Counted from the stretch's first letter, positions 50,618 to 59,665 are shown. The stretch is DNA of 64,000 nt from Acidobacteriota bacterium (GCA_018971185.1 JAGXBH010000006.1:1-64000), one strand, 5' to 3'. Notes: generated by a model from the letters alone, not told the origin. Program-made: numbers and translations.

Positions 50618-50653
50618 AAGCTCACTTCACGAGCTTCTCCCCTATTCTAGGGG
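50618..50653. promoter_or_regulatory. two adjacent hairpins in the helicase/bcp divergent gap
   Basis: AAGCTC-ACTTCAC-GAGCTT (50618-50636) is followed 2 bp later by CCCCTA-TTC-TAGGGG (50639-50653), both perfect. They lie 55-90 bp upstream of the helicase ATG, so they may fold in its leader RNA or bind a regulator. Confidence 0.45.
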
Positions 50654-50727
50654 CGAGGTCGACCTCGGCCGACACAACACGGCCACGAACCCGATCGCCA
50701 CCGGTCGGCCCCGACAGAAGGAGAACC

Positions 50728-51192
50728 ATGACTCGACTCGAAGTCGGCGCGACAGCCCCACCGTTCTCGTTGCCCAACCAAGACGGCGAGGTCGTCACCT
50801 CGAACTCACTCGCCGGCCAACGCTTCGTCCTCTACTTCTACCCCGCCGACGACACGCCCGGCTGCACCGTCGAGGCCTGCGGCTTCAATGACGAGTTGGC
50901 GGGCCTGGGCGATCTCGGTGTGCGCGTCGTGGGAGTCTCGCCCGACGACGCGCCGTCGCATCGGGCGTTCCGCTCGAAGTTCGCTCTGGCCTTCGACCTC
51001 CTGAGCGACCCCTCGACCTCGACCATGGCCGCCTACGGCGCCTACGGCGAGAAGACGCTCTACGGCAAGAAGGTGGTGGGCGTGATCCGCTCGACCTTCG
51101 TGATCGGCCCCACCGGTCTCATCGAGCACGTCTGGTACGGCCCGCGGACCAAGGGCCACGCCCAGCGAGTGCGCGCGGCCATCGAGGCTTAG
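50728..51192 (+). CDS. bcp: thiol peroxidase, Bcp/PrxQ type
   Basis: Atypical two-cysteine peroxiredoxin detoxifying hydroperoxides with thioredoxin. Peroxidatic and resolving cysteines five apart in TPGCTVEACGF; YPADDTPGCT is the family signature. 154 aa; ATG with ideal AGAAGGAG site. Stop overlaps the convergent dedA stop. Confidence 0.95.
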   Translation: MTRLEVGATAPPFSLPNQDGEVVTSNSLAGQRFVLYFYPADDTPGCTVEACGFNDELAGLGDLGVRVVGVSPDDAPSHRAFRSKFALAFDLLSDPSTSTMAAYGAYGEKTLYGKKVVGVIRSTFVIGPTGLIEHVWYGPRTKGHAQRVRAAIEA

Positions 51193-51809
51193 CCGCGCCC
51201 GCGGGCGTGCCGTGGCGGCTTCTTCATCGAGTGCCAGCGGTGCCACACGCCCGCCGCGAGGACCAGGACCACCAGCGCGATGATCGGGTACTCGGCGTCG
51301 TGGAAGTACTTCACGAAGTGCTGGTTCTTGCCCGCGTGGTATCCCAGTTCGGTGAGGAGCACCGCCCAGATCAACGATCCGAGGGTGGTCAGAGCCAGGA
51401 ACCGGCCGCGCTTCATCTCGGCCAGTCCGGCGGGCAGCGAGATCACCGCGCGCACCACCGGTACCAGGCGACCCAGGAACACCGAGGGCGTACCGTACTT
51501 CTCGAACCAGACCTCCGCGGAGTCGAGGTCCTTGTGCGAGAGCAGTAGGTACTTCCCGTAGCGGTCGACGATAGCGCGCCCCGCGTAACGTCCGAGTTCG
51601 TAGGCAATCACCGCGCCGATCACCTCGCCGATCGTGCCGATGATGACGACGCTGGCGACGCTGAACTGCGGATGCGTGGTGAAGGCCGTCGTGCAGAAGG
51701 CCCCGGCTAGCCCGAAGGCCACCTCCGAGGGGATGGGCAGGCACGCGGACGAGAGCACCGTGATGAGGAACAGGCCGAAGTAACCGTAGTGCGAGATGAA
51801 ATGTTGCAT
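51189..51809 (-). CDS. DedA family membrane protein
   Basis: Polytopic DedA/SNARE-associated protein, 206 aa. The conserved re-entrant motif region GRYAGRAIVDRYGKYLLL and FLGRLVPVVRAVISLPAGLAEM (with the key Arg/Pro) are present. DedA proteins flip lipid carriers such as undecaprenyl phosphate or phospholipids. ATG 51809 (MQHFISHYGY) preferred over the track start. Confidence 0.92.
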   Translation of the reverse strand: MQHFISHYGYFGLFLITVLSSACLPIPSEVAFGLAGAFCTTAFTTHPQFSVASVVIIGTIGEVIGAVIAYELGRYAGRAIVDRYGKYLLLSHKDLDSAEVWFEKYGTPSVFLGRLVPVVRAVISLPAGLAEMKRGRFLALTTLGSLIWAVLLTELGYHAGKNQHFVKYFHDAEYPIIALVVLVLAAGVWHRWHSMKKPPRHARGRG

Positions 51810-51861
51810 CCGTACATTCTTCACTGTTTTGGCCGGGGCCCTCGCCGGGCCAAGGAAATTC

Positions 51862-52647
51862 TTACTTTTGGTGCGAAGAGCACCAGTAGGTGGTCCGCCC
51901 GCCGATCACGGCGCTGCGCATCGGCGCCCCGTCGAGCGGGCAGAACCCGCCCGGGGTGCGCCCGGGCATGTGATCGCCCAGATGCGATCCACCTCGGCGC
52001 CCGAGTGCCTTCATCGTCCGCGTGAACGACGCGTACAGCGCGGCACGTTGATCGATGGACAATCGCGCGGTCGGCGTTCGCGGGTCGATGCCCGCGCGAA
52101 AGAGAATCTCGTCACCCAACAGATTGCCCACGCCGGCGACCACGGACTGATCGAGGAGGCGGGCCTTGATCGCCGGCCCCTCCCCCCTCGTGATGTCGAC
52201 GACCGCGCGAAACTGCGTCTTGGTGAGCGCCAGGGCGTCGGGTCCGAGTGAGGAGAGGTCGGGGTCGATCTCCACGCGCGCGAGTCGGCGAGGGTCGTGC
52301 AGCACCAGCCGTCGACCGTCGGAGAGTTCGAGCCCGGCGCGGATCCACTGCGCCCGATAGGTGTGGGGACCGTAGAACAACCCGTCGATGCCCGTCGTCG
52401 AGTCGATGAGCAGGACGCCGGTCATGCCGAAACGCATGGCGAGACGCACCCCGTCGGTCTCGAGGTACATCAACTTGCCCCGTCGACCGGTGCCGGTGAT
52501 CGTGAGACCCCGCACGGTGCGACTCCATTGGGTCGTCGTCACGAGCTTCTTCGCGGCGTAGGCGTCGCTCCAGCCCTTGACGATGGTCGTGCCGACGACG
52601 CGCTCGGCGAGCCGACGATACGACTCCACTTCCAGCACTTCGGGCAC
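51862..52647 (-). CDS. Fpg/Nei-family DNA glycosylase
   Basis: Base-excision repair glycosylase/AP lyase. The essential Pro2-Glu3 is kept only if the GTG at 52647 is the start (MPEVLEVESYRR), so I use it; the track start would bury it. The H2TH helix region (ARLLDQSVVAGVGNLLGDEILFRAGI) and the beta-clamp lysine in GRRGKLMYLE are present. The zinc finger is atypical: CPLD ... WCSSH, with Asp and His in place of two cysteines. 261 aa. Preferred lesion not inferable. Confidence 0.9.
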   Translation of the reverse strand: MPEVLEVESYRRLAERVVGTTIVKGWSDAYAAKKLVTTTQWSRTVRGLTITGTGRRGKLMYLETDGVRLAMRFGMTGVLLIDSTTGIDGLFYGPHTYRAQWIRAGLELSDGRRLVLHDPRRLARVEIDPDLSSLGPDALALTKTQFRAVVDITRGEGPAIKARLLDQSVVAGVGNLLGDEILFRAGIDPRTPTARLSIDQRAALYASFTRTMKALGRRGGSHLGDHMPGRTPGGFCPLDGAPMRSAVIGGRTTYWCSSHQK

Positions 52648-52692
52648 CTCGGCACAATATCGGAACCGAGAGCCACTCACTAAGGTTGTTGC

Positions 52693-53817
52693 ATGGCTCT
52701 CGAGAAACCCCAGTGGCGCGAACTCTTCAGTGAGGTCGTCACCTCAGGACTCTGCACCGGCTGCGCCGCCTGCGTGGTGGCCTGCCCCCACGACGTCTTG
52801 GACTACGACGCCAACGGTGGCGCCTACAAGCCCTTCCACCTCGACATCGACGGCGGCCGCGAGGACTGCACGCACGGCGTCAAGGGTTGCACGATGTGCA
52901 CGCGCGCCTGCCCGCGCTTTCGCAACTGGGAGTCGGAGATCGACCAGCACCGCTTCGCACGCGAGCGCACCGACGAGGAGGTCTTCGGCATCGGCGACGT
53001 CCTCCTGGCGCGCTCCACGGACCCCCGCATGGTCGAGAACGGGCAGGACGGCGGTTTCGTCTCCACCCTCTTGATACACGCGCTGGAGAACGACCTCATC
53101 GACGCCGCGCTCGTCAGCGGCCTCGAGGGGGACGGCTCGACGTGGCGCGCCGAGCCGCGGGTGGTGCGCACCCGCGACGAGGTCCTCGATACCGCCAAGT
53201 CGCGCTACACCTACAGCGCCAACCTGCTCGCGTATCCGCGCGCCGTCGAGTTCGGCGCCGAGCGGATCGCGCTCGTGGGCATGGGGTGCATGGCGTCGGC
53301 CCCGGGCGCGATGCAGACGCGCAAGGCCGGCAAGATCGCGCGTCGCCTGAGCCTCACCATCGGGCTGCTCTGCTCCAAGACCTTCGACGACTCGATCTTC
53401 GAGGAGCTCTTCGAGAAGGACTACGGGCTACGTCGGGCCGACATCGTCAAGATGAACATCAAGGGAGTGTTCCAGATCTGGACGCGCGACGGCGCCTACC
53501 ACGAGGTCCCGCTCAAGGAGGCGCACGCCTTCACCCGCGAGGGCTGCACGACCTGTCCCGATTTCGCCGCCGAGCACGCGGACCTGTCGGCGGGAGGCAT
53601 CGGCGCCTTCAACGACTGGACCCTGGTGATCGTGCGCACCGACAGCGGCCGCGAGATGATGCGCGCCCTCAAGGACGCCGGACTGATCGAGACGCGCCCC
53701 GGGGACGACGACCCGGGTGCGGTCGCCCTCTTGCACCGACTCGCCCAGGTCTCGCGCAAGCGCTGGCCCGAGTCCGCGGCGCCGGGGCCGCGTCGGATCC
53801 CCGTCCGCGGGTCGTAG
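52693..53817 (+). CDS. FrhB-like F420-linked iron-sulfur flavoprotein
   Basis: A 374-aa protein with two N-terminal [4Fe-4S] ferredoxin motifs (CTGCAACVVACP and CTMCTRACP) followed by the FrhB/FdhB beta-subunit domain (NGQDGGFVSTLL, GMGCMASAPGAMQ, and CTTCPDFAAEHADLSAGG). This family uses FAD and often coenzyme F420 to pass electrons to ferredoxin-like partners. No hydrogenase or dehydrogenase partner is beside it, so the electron donor is unknown. ATG, 45 bp from the divergent glycosylase. Confidence 0.88.
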   Translation: MALEKPQWRELFSEVVTSGLCTGCAACVVACPHDVLDYDANGGAYKPFHLDIDGGREDCTHGVKGCTMCTRACPRFRNWESEIDQHRFARERTDEEVFGIGDVLLARSTDPRMVENGQDGGFVSTLLIHALENDLIDAALVSGLEGDGSTWRAEPRVVRTRDEVLDTAKSRYTYSANLLAYPRAVEFGAERIALVGMGCMASAPGAMQTRKAGKIARRLSLTIGLLCSKTFDDSIFEELFEKDYGLRRADIVKMNIKGVFQIWTRDGAYHEVPLKEAHAFTREGCTTCPDFAAEHADLSAGGIGAFNDWTLVIVRTDSGREMMRALKDAGLIETRPGDDDPGAVALLHRLAQVSRKRWPESAAPGPRRIPVRGS

Positions 53818-53822
53818 TCGCG

Positions 53823-54467
53823 ATGGCGCGAACCCCTCGAGACCCGGCGACCACCATCCTGCTGGTGCGTCACGGCGTGACGGGCACCACCGGAAAGGTC
53901 CTGCCCGGGCGGGCCCCCGGACTTCACCTCTCGGCGCGTGGCCACGAACAGGCGCAGCTTGCCGCCGCTCGCCTCGGCGAACTCGAGGTCGCGCCGAGCG
54001 CCCTCTACGCCTCGCCGCTCGAACGCACCCGTGAGACGGCCGCGCCCATCGCGCGGCGCCTGGGCGTGCGCACCAAGGTCGATCGCGGGCTCCTCGAGTG
54101 CGATTTCGGTGATTGGACCGGTAAGTCGTTGTCGTCGTTGCGCAAGAAGCCCGAATGGCGTGCGGTGCAGAGCGCGCCGAGCACCTTCCGATTCCCGCAG
54201 GGGGAATCCTTCGCCGAGATGCAGCACCGGATCTGGACCACTCTCGAACGCCTCGCGCGCGCGCACCGGGGCGAGAGGATCGTCGTCGTGAGTCACGCCG
54301 ACCCGATCAAGGCCGCCGTCACCTTCGCCCAGGGCGTGCCCCTGGACCTCTTCCAGCGGACCGTCATCTCGACGTGCTCGATCAGCGCCATCGTCCTCTC
54401 CGACGCGACGCCCCTCGTGGTGAGCGTCAACAACACCGGATCCCTCAAGGAGCTCATCGCCTCATGA
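53823..54467 (+). CDS. histidine phosphatase superfamily protein
   Basis: Phosphoglycerate-mutase-like phosphatase, 214 aa. Catalytic RHG in LLVRHGVTG, Glu in LLECDFGDWTG and second His in VVSHADPIKA. First gene of a conserved actinobacterial trio with DUF3090 and SCO1664 proteins (Rv2135c-Rv2133c in M. tuberculosis, from memory). Its stop overlaps the DUF3090 start (ATGA). Substrate unknown. Confidence 0.92.
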   Translation: MARTPRDPATTILLVRHGVTGTTGKVLPGRAPGLHLSARGHEQAQLAAARLGELEVAPSALYASPLERTRETAAPIARRLGVRTKVDRGLLECDFGDWTGKSLSSLRKKPEWRAVQSAPSTFRFPQGESFAEMQHRIWTTLERLARAHRGERIVVVSHADPIKAAVTFAQGVPLDLFQRTVISTCSISAIVLSDATPLVVSVNNTGSLKELIAS

Positions 54468-54946
54468 AGTACGAATTCGACGCACCCGAGAAGGTCATGG
54501 TGGGAGTCCGCGGCGAGGTCGGCAATCGGCTCTTCCTCCTTCAGGCCCGACAGGGGCGTCGCCTGGTCATCTTGAAGTGTGAGAAGGTCCAACTGGCGGC
54601 CCTCGCGCAGTGGATCTCCCAGGTCATCGACGACATGGGCCGCCCGGGCCACCTCCCCGACGACTTCACCCTCGAGCCCGAGTACGAGGCCGACTTCACG
54701 GTGGGTGACATCGCCATCGCCATCGACGAGGAGAACGAGCTCCTCGAGGTCACCTTCGAGTCCGCGGGTGAGGACGACGACGTGGCGACCATCGCCTTGA
54801 CCAAGGAGTGGGCGGGTGGGCTCGCCATCGCCATCACGCGACTGGTCGAGGCGGGGCGCCCACCCTGCCCCCTGTGCGGTGGCCCTCTCGACCCTCGTGG
54901 CCACGACTGCCCGCGCACGAACGGTCACCGCGCGCCCCTGCGCTGA
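54464..54946 (+). CDS. DUF3090 family protein
   Basis: A 160-aa protein of unknown function recognised as DUF3090 by its opening (KYEFDAPEKVMVGVRGEVGN) and the acidic middle with two beta regions. The C-terminus has a possible metal site, CPLCGGPLDPRGHDC. Co-translated with its neighbours on both sides, so it probably acts with them. Confidence 0.85.
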   Translation: MKYEFDAPEKVMVGVRGEVGNRLFLLQARQGRRLVILKCEKVQLAALAQWISQVIDDMGRPGHLPDDFTLEPEYEADFTVGDIAIAIDEENELLEVTFESAGEDDDVATIALTKEWAGGLAIAITRLVEAGRPPCPLCGGPLDPRGHDCPRTNGHRAPLR

Positions 54947-54948
54947 GC

Positions 54949-55656
54949 GTGCGACGCGACGACCAGATCGAACTGCTGCGCCACGGTGCGTTGCACGTCG
55001 AGGGACGCGTCGCCGGTTCCTCGAACCAGGCGCTGCTGGTCTCGGTGTGCCTCGGCGGCACGAGCGCGCTGGCCTGCTACAAGGCGGAGGCGGGTGAGCG
55101 GCCCCTCTGGGACTTCGAGGAGGGGCTCTGGCGTCGAGAGGTGGCGGCGTGGGAGCTCGATCAGCTCCTCGGCACCGACCTCGTCCCGACGACGGTCGCT
55201 CGCGAGGACGCCCCCTTCGGCGTCGGCTCCCTGCAGTGGTGGGTCGAAGGAGCCACCGACGACCACTACTTCACCCTGCGTGAGAAGGAGGACCTCCTCC
55301 CCTGGTTCACCGACCTCTGCGCGTTCGACGTCGTCGCCAACAATGCCGACCGCAAGGGGGGTCACATCCTCTTCGACTCCGCGCGGTGCTGGGCCATCGA
55401 CAACGGGCTGTGCTTCCACGAGGAGGACAAGTTGCGCACGGTGATCTGGGAGTACGCCGAGCAGACCCTCCCCGACCGGCTACTCGAACCGCTCGCTCGC
55501 CTCGCCCAGGGCGAACTCGGCAACCTCGGTCACCTCCTGAGTGCCGAAGAGCTCGACGCCACCGCGCGCCGCGCCCACGGGCTCCTCCTCGCCAGCAGTT
55601 TCCCCTCGCCCGACGACGACCGCGACTGGCCGCCCTACCCCTGGCCGTTGATCTGA
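54949..55656 (+). CDS. SCO1664 family protein, PI3/4-kinase-like
   Basis: A 235-aa protein starting at GTG 54949, 2 nt after the DUF3090 stop. It shows a kinase-like catalytic loop, NNADRKGGHILFD, and a metal-binding strand AIDNGLCFH, the arrangement found in PI3/4-kinase-fold enzymes and in the SCO1664 family. An invariant Lys candidate lies in ACYKAEAGERPLWDF. What it phosphorylates, if anything, is not known. Third gene of the histidine phosphatase-DUF3090-SCO1664 cluster. Confidence 0.85.
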   Translation: MRRDDQIELLRHGALHVEGRVAGSSNQALLVSVCLGGTSALACYKAEAGERPLWDFEEGLWRREVAAWELDQLLGTDLVPTTVAREDAPFGVGSLQWWVEGATDDHYFTLREKEDLLPWFTDLCAFDVVANNADRKGGHILFDSARCWAIDNGLCFHEEDKLRTVIWEYAEQTLPDRLLEPLARLAQGELGNLGHLLSAEELDATARRAHGLLLASSFPSPDDDRDWPPYPWPLI

Positions 55657-57117
55657 TCAGGGGACGATCAGATCACCCTCGAGTTCGGGGACGCCCGACT
55701 CGAGCAGCAAGAGCGTGACGAGGGCGCCGACCCCGAAGAAGCCCGCCGCCCACCAGAAGGCCACGGCGTACCCGTGCAGGGTCGCCGCCACTGCGCTCGC
55801 GCACGTCGATGTCGCTCCCGTCGGCCGGCAGGCGAGCGCCCGGCGCGACGTGATCACCGCGATGGTGTTGAGGGTGGCGATGCCCACGGATCCCCCGATC
55901 TGCTGCGCGGTACTGACCATCGCCGACGCCGCGCCGGCGTCGCGCGGCTCGATACCCGCGGTCGCGGTCGCGGTGGACGGCGCGTAGATCAATCCCAGAC
56001 CGAGTCCCGTCACGATGAGTCCTGGCATGACGTGTCCGAGGTAGTCGGCGTGGGCGGGCAGCTTGGTGAACAGGATCATGCCCATCATCCCCAGGAGCAT
56101 CCCGACGGGCACCAACGGACGCGGCCCCACGAGGGCCAGGAGGCGGGCACTGGCCAGCGACGCGGAGAACGCCAGGGCCGCCACGAGCGGCAAGAAGAGG
56201 AGACCCGTCTTCATCGGCGAGTAGCCCAGGGTGTTCTGCAGGTAATACGCCAGGAACAACGAGATGCTGAAGATCCCGATGTTGGTGAAGAAGAGCGCGA
56301 TGAGTGACCCGCCACGAGTGCGGTCCTTGACGATGCGCAGGGGTAGCAAGGGGTGGGCCGAGCGGCGCTGCCACAGCACGAAGACGACGAGGAGCACCGC
56401 GCCGACGCCCAGACTGAACCAGGTGTCGAAGTTCCCCCAACCCGTGGTCACCGCGTGGCCGAGCCCGAAGACCAGCGCGAACAACCCAGCGCTGGCCAAC
56501 ACCGTACCGACCAGGTCGAGGTGGACCGCGCGCTCGCCGCGTCCGCGTTCGACGAAGAGGATGACCCCGACCATCGACAGGGCGGCGAAGAAGAGGTTGA
56601 TCGTCAGACACCAGCGCCACGACGCCCACTGGGTCAGCGCGCCACCCAGCAAGAGGCCGATGGCGGCACCGGATCCGCCGACCGCCCCGAAGATCGAGAA
56701 GGCCGTGGCGCGTTCGCGCGGCTCTCGGAACGTGAGCGTCAACGCCGCCAGGGCCGCGGGGGCGAGCAGCGCGCCGAAGGCGCCCTGCACCGCTCGAGCG
56801 CAGACGAGTGCCGCGAAATTCCGCGCCGCACCACCCACTGCGGACGCGAGCGCGAACCCGACCAACCCGACCATGAGCGACGCACGCCGGCCCCAGAGGT
56901 CGCTCAGTCGACCGCCCAGGAGCATGAGCGAGCCGAAGGATAGGGCGTAGGCCGTGATGAGCCACTGTCGATTGGCCACTGAGAAGTTGAGGTCGACCTG
57001 GGCGCGCGGCAACGCGATGTTGATGACCGTGGAGTCGAGGGCGACCATCAGCTGCGACACGCTCACCGTCATCAGGACCCACCACCGACGGGCGTGTGAC
57101 GTGGCGATGTTGTCCAT
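55657..57117 (-). CDS. DHA2-family MFS drug efflux transporter
   Basis: A 486-aa, 14-helix EmrB/QacA-type proton antiporter. Motif D1 at helix 1 (MVALDSTVINIALP) and motif A between helices 2 and 3 (GGRLSDLWGRRASL) are clear. Substrate not predictable; no linked regulator. Ends one base from the convergent SCO1664 stop. Confidence 0.92.
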   Translation of the reverse strand: MDNIATSHARRWWVLMTVSVSQLMVALDSTVINIALPRAQVDLNFSVANRQWLITAYALSFGSLMLLGGRLSDLWGRRASLMVGLVGFALASAVGGAARNFAALVCARAVQGAFGALLAPAALAALTLTFREPRERATAFSIFGAVGGSGAAIGLLLGGALTQWASWRWCLTINLFFAALSMVGVILFVERGRGERAVHLDLVGTVLASAGLFALVFGLGHAVTTGWGNFDTWFSLGVGAVLLVVFVLWQRRSAHPLLPLRIVKDRTRGGSLIALFFTNIGIFSISLFLAYYLQNTLGYSPMKTGLLFLPLVAALAFSASLASARLLALVGPRPLVPVGMLLGMMGMILFTKLPAHADYLGHVMPGLIVTGLGLGLIYAPSTATATAGIEPRDAGAASAMVSTAQQIGGSVGIATLNTIAVITSRRALACRPTGATSTCASAVAATLHGYAVAFWWAAGFFGVGALVTLLLLESGVPELEGDLIVP

Positions 57118-57201
57118 AACGTTGCTTCTCAGCCTAAGGAGTGCGCGTCGCCGTACGCTGGCGAAAACGCCGACGCACCGGAACTTCTAAGGAACAAGGG
57201 A

Positions 57202-58158
57202 CTACGCCCGGGCCTTCAGGAGCTCAATCAGCGCGGGAAGGACTCGCTGCACGTCGCCAACGACACCGAAGTCGCTGATGGCGAAGATCGGCGCGTCGGG
57301 ATCCTTATTGATGGCGATGACGTTGGCGGCACCCTTCATGCCGACCATGTGCTGCGTCGCGCCCGAGATCCCGCAGGCGACGTAGAGGTCGGGCTTGACG
57401 GTCTTACCCGTCTGGCCCACCTGGTGCGAATACGGCACCCAGCCCGCGTCGACGATCGCACGACTCGCGCCCGGTGCGCCGTCGAGCAACCTGGCCAACT
57501 CCTCGACGAGCGCGTACGAGGAGGCGTCGCCCAGACCTCGTCCGCCCGACACCACGACCTTCGCGTCCTCCAACGCGGGACCGTTGCGCTCCTCGACGTG
57601 CGACGAGCGAATCGTCGCCGTGCGCGACGAGGTGACCGGTGTCACGCTCTCGCGCAGCGCCACGTCGACGCCGTCGGGCGTCGCGGAAAAGGACTTGGCG
57701 CGAACGACGAAGAGCCCGGGTGCGCTATCGCGCAGGCGCGCCAACACGGTGTGGGTGCCCCCGAAGATCGGGTGCTCACTCTCGAGGGTGGCGCCGTCGC
57801 GAAGTCCGGTCACGTTGGTCAGCACCGGCGTGTCGAGTCGCGCCGACAGCCGGCCCGCGATGTCGCGTCCGTCGTTGCTCGCCGGGATCAGCACCGCGTC
57901 GGGGGTCTCCCCCTCCAGCAGGCTTGCGACCGTGTTGGCCACCACGCTGGCCGGCAGGATCGCGCCTAGGTCACCAAGGTCCCAGAGTCGACTCGCGCCG
58001 TAAGAACCGACCACTCGTGCGACGTCGTCGTTCGCGCCCCAGGTGATCGCGGTGACCGTCGCGCCGAGTCGTCGCGCCTCGCTGATGAGCTCCTTGGAGG
58101 TCGTGGTGACGTCGCCTCGCGCCGGCTCGGCCAGCACCCACAGGTTCGACACACTCAT
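57202..58158 (-). CDS. etfA: electron transfer flavoprotein alpha subunit
   Basis: FAD-binding ETF subunit carrying electrons from acyl-CoA dehydrogenases. N-terminal adenosine-like domain, then the C-terminal FAD domain with VVVSGGRGLGDASS, GWVPYSHQVGQTGKTVKPDLYVACGISGATQHMVGMKGAANVIAINKDPDAPIF-type signature. 318 aa; overlaps etfB by 4 nt. Confidence 0.96.
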   Translation of the reverse strand: MSVSNLWVLAEPARGDVTTTSKELISEARRLGATVTAITWGANDDVARVVGSYGASRLWDLGDLGAILPASVVANTVASLLEGETPDAVLIPASNDGRDIAGRLSARLDTPVLTNVTGLRDGATLESEHPIFGGTHTVLARLRDSAPGLFVVRAKSFSATPDGVDVALRESVTPVTSSRTATIRSSHVEERNGPALEDAKVVVSGGRGLGDASSYALVEELARLLDGAPGASRAIVDAGWVPYSHQVGQTGKTVKPDLYVACGISGATQHMVGMKGAANVIAINKDPDAPIFAISDFGVVGDVQRVLPALIELLKARA

Positions 58159-58937
58159 GATGCACTCCCCGCGAGGATCTTGATCCTCTCGAGGAACGCC
58201 ACGATGCGCGCCGCCCCCTCACCGTCGTCCACGTACTTCTCGCCGGCGTTCTTGGTCGCAGCGAGCTCGACGGACACGACCTCCTGGCGCGGGACCAGGG
58301 CACTGGCGTCGAGTCCGAGGTCCGCCACGCTGAGGACCTCGACCGTCCGGGACTTGGCCGCCATGATCCCCTTGAAGGTGGCGTAGCGCGGCTCCACGAC
58401 GCCCGCGGTCACCGTGACCACCGCGGGCAGCGCGGCGACCACCTCGTCGTAGCCCAATTCGGTCTGACGATGGACCACGACGTCGCCACTCTCGACGGCC
58501 ACCGACGTGGCGAAGGTGAGCGCGGGAAGCCCGAGCAACTCAGCCAGTTGCACGGGCAGCGTGCCCGTATAACCGTCCGAGGACTCCGTCGCGGCGAGCA
58601 CGAGGTCGGGCACGTCACGCGAGATCACCGCGGCCAGCACCTTGGCGGTGGTCAAGGCGTCGGCCCCCTTGAGGAGGGGGTCCGAGACCACCGTCGCGCG
58701 CATCGCCCCCATCGCGAGGGCGCTACGGATTCCGGTCACGTCCGTCGCGTCACCCATTGAGACGAGCGACACCTCGCCGTCACCCGACGCCTCCACCAGG
58801 CGCAGCGCCACCTCGACACCGTAGGTGTCCGCCTCGTCGAGGATCAGCTTGCCCGATCGATCCAAGCGATGCTCCGCGTCCAGTGACGGGGTGGCGGCCG
58901 GGTCCGGAATCTGTTTCACGCAGACGACAACGTTCAT
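58155..58937 (-). CDS. etfB: electron transfer flavoprotein beta subunit
   Basis: AMP-binding ETF subunit, 260 aa. Opening MNVVVCVKQIPDP, the VSMGDATD loop, ATESSDGYTG and the EPRYATFKGIMAAKSR recognition loop that docks dehydrogenases. First gene of etfBA. Confidence 0.96.
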   Translation of the reverse strand: MNVVVCVKQIPDPAATPSLDAEHRLDRSGKLILDEADTYGVEVALRLVEASGDGEVSLVSMGDATDVTGIRSALAMGAMRATVVSDPLLKGADALTTAKVLAAVISRDVPDLVLAATESSDGYTGTLPVQLAELLGLPALTFATSVAVESGDVVVHRQTELGYDEVVAALPAVVTVTAGVVEPRYATFKGIMAAKSRTVEVLSVADLGLDASALVPRQEVVSVELAATKNAGEKYVDDGEGAARIVAFLERIKILAGSAS

Positions 58938-58960
58938 GACACCAATCTAGGTCACGTCCC

Positions 58961-59650
58961 TCACGCGGTAGGGCCGAGACCGTCACGGAGTCGGCGCGCG
59001 AGCACCACGTCATCGGTGATCACGGCACCGACACCGAGTTCGAGCATCCGTCCGATGTCGCGGGCCAGGTTCGGGGTCCACACGTGCAGTTCGACTCCGC
59101 GCTCTCGCGCCTCGTCCGCCACCGCCGCGTTCACCCGTGAAAACGCGAGGTGGGCGGAGGTCAGACGATGCTTCGTCACCTGATCAAGCACGAACGCCGC
59201 GGGGCGGCGCTCCGCCAGCCAGCCCACCCGTCGCTCCGGCGAGACCCGTCGCACCTCGTCGCAGATCGCCAGGGAGAAGCTCGACACGAGGCACTGCGCC
59301 GACACGCTCGAGGCGTCGAGGAAGGCCGCGACGTCACGGGCCACCGCCAAGTTGTACGGAACCGAACGAGTTGATTTTATTTCAACGTTGATCCGCAGTG
59401 GACCGGCCGCGACCAGGGCGTCGTCGAGTGACGCGATCTCTCCTCCATGGGCGAGGTCGTCTCGCCGCGTCGCGGGTATCGACTGACCCCCCACGGTGCG
59501 GTCATGGTTCACGATCAGGAATTTGTCGGAGGTGAGCCACACGTCGAACTCGACACCGTCGGCTCCGACGTCGCGGGCGGCCGCGATCGCACCGGTCGAG
59601 TTCTCGGGGAAATGGACGTGGTGCCCGCGGTGGGCGAAGATTGAAGTCAC
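58961..59650 (-). CDS. glycerophosphodiester phosphodiesterase
   Basis: GDPD/TIM-barrel enzyme releasing glycerol-3-phosphate from lipid head groups. Active-site residues in AHRGHHVHFPENS (His-Arg, Pro-Glu-Asn), VEFDVWLTSD (Glu/Asp metal ligands) and VNHDRTV. No signal peptide, so probably cytoplasmic. 229 aa. GTG start, no ribosome site visible; an inverted repeat overlaps the start. Confidence 0.92.
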   Translation of the reverse strand: MTSIFAHRGHHVHFPENSTGAIAAARDVGADGVEFDVWLTSDKFLIVNHDRTVGGQSIPATRRDDLAHGGEIASLDDALVAAGPLRINVEIKSTRSVPYNLAVARDVAAFLDASSVSAQCLVSSFSLAICDEVRRVSPERRVGWLAERRPAAFVLDQVTKHRLTSAHLAFSRVNAAVADEARERGVELHVWTPNLARDIGRMLELGVGAVITDDVVLARRLRDGLGPTA

Positions 59651-59665
59651 GATAAGAATTGTGAC
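59646..59665. promoter_or_regulatory. GTCAC-N10-GTGAC inverted repeat at the phosphodiesterase start
   Basis: GTCACGATAAGAATTGTGAC spans the GTG start of the phosphodiesterase gene. It may be a repressor site for a leaderless transcript; half-sites are only 5 bp. Confidence 0.3.
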
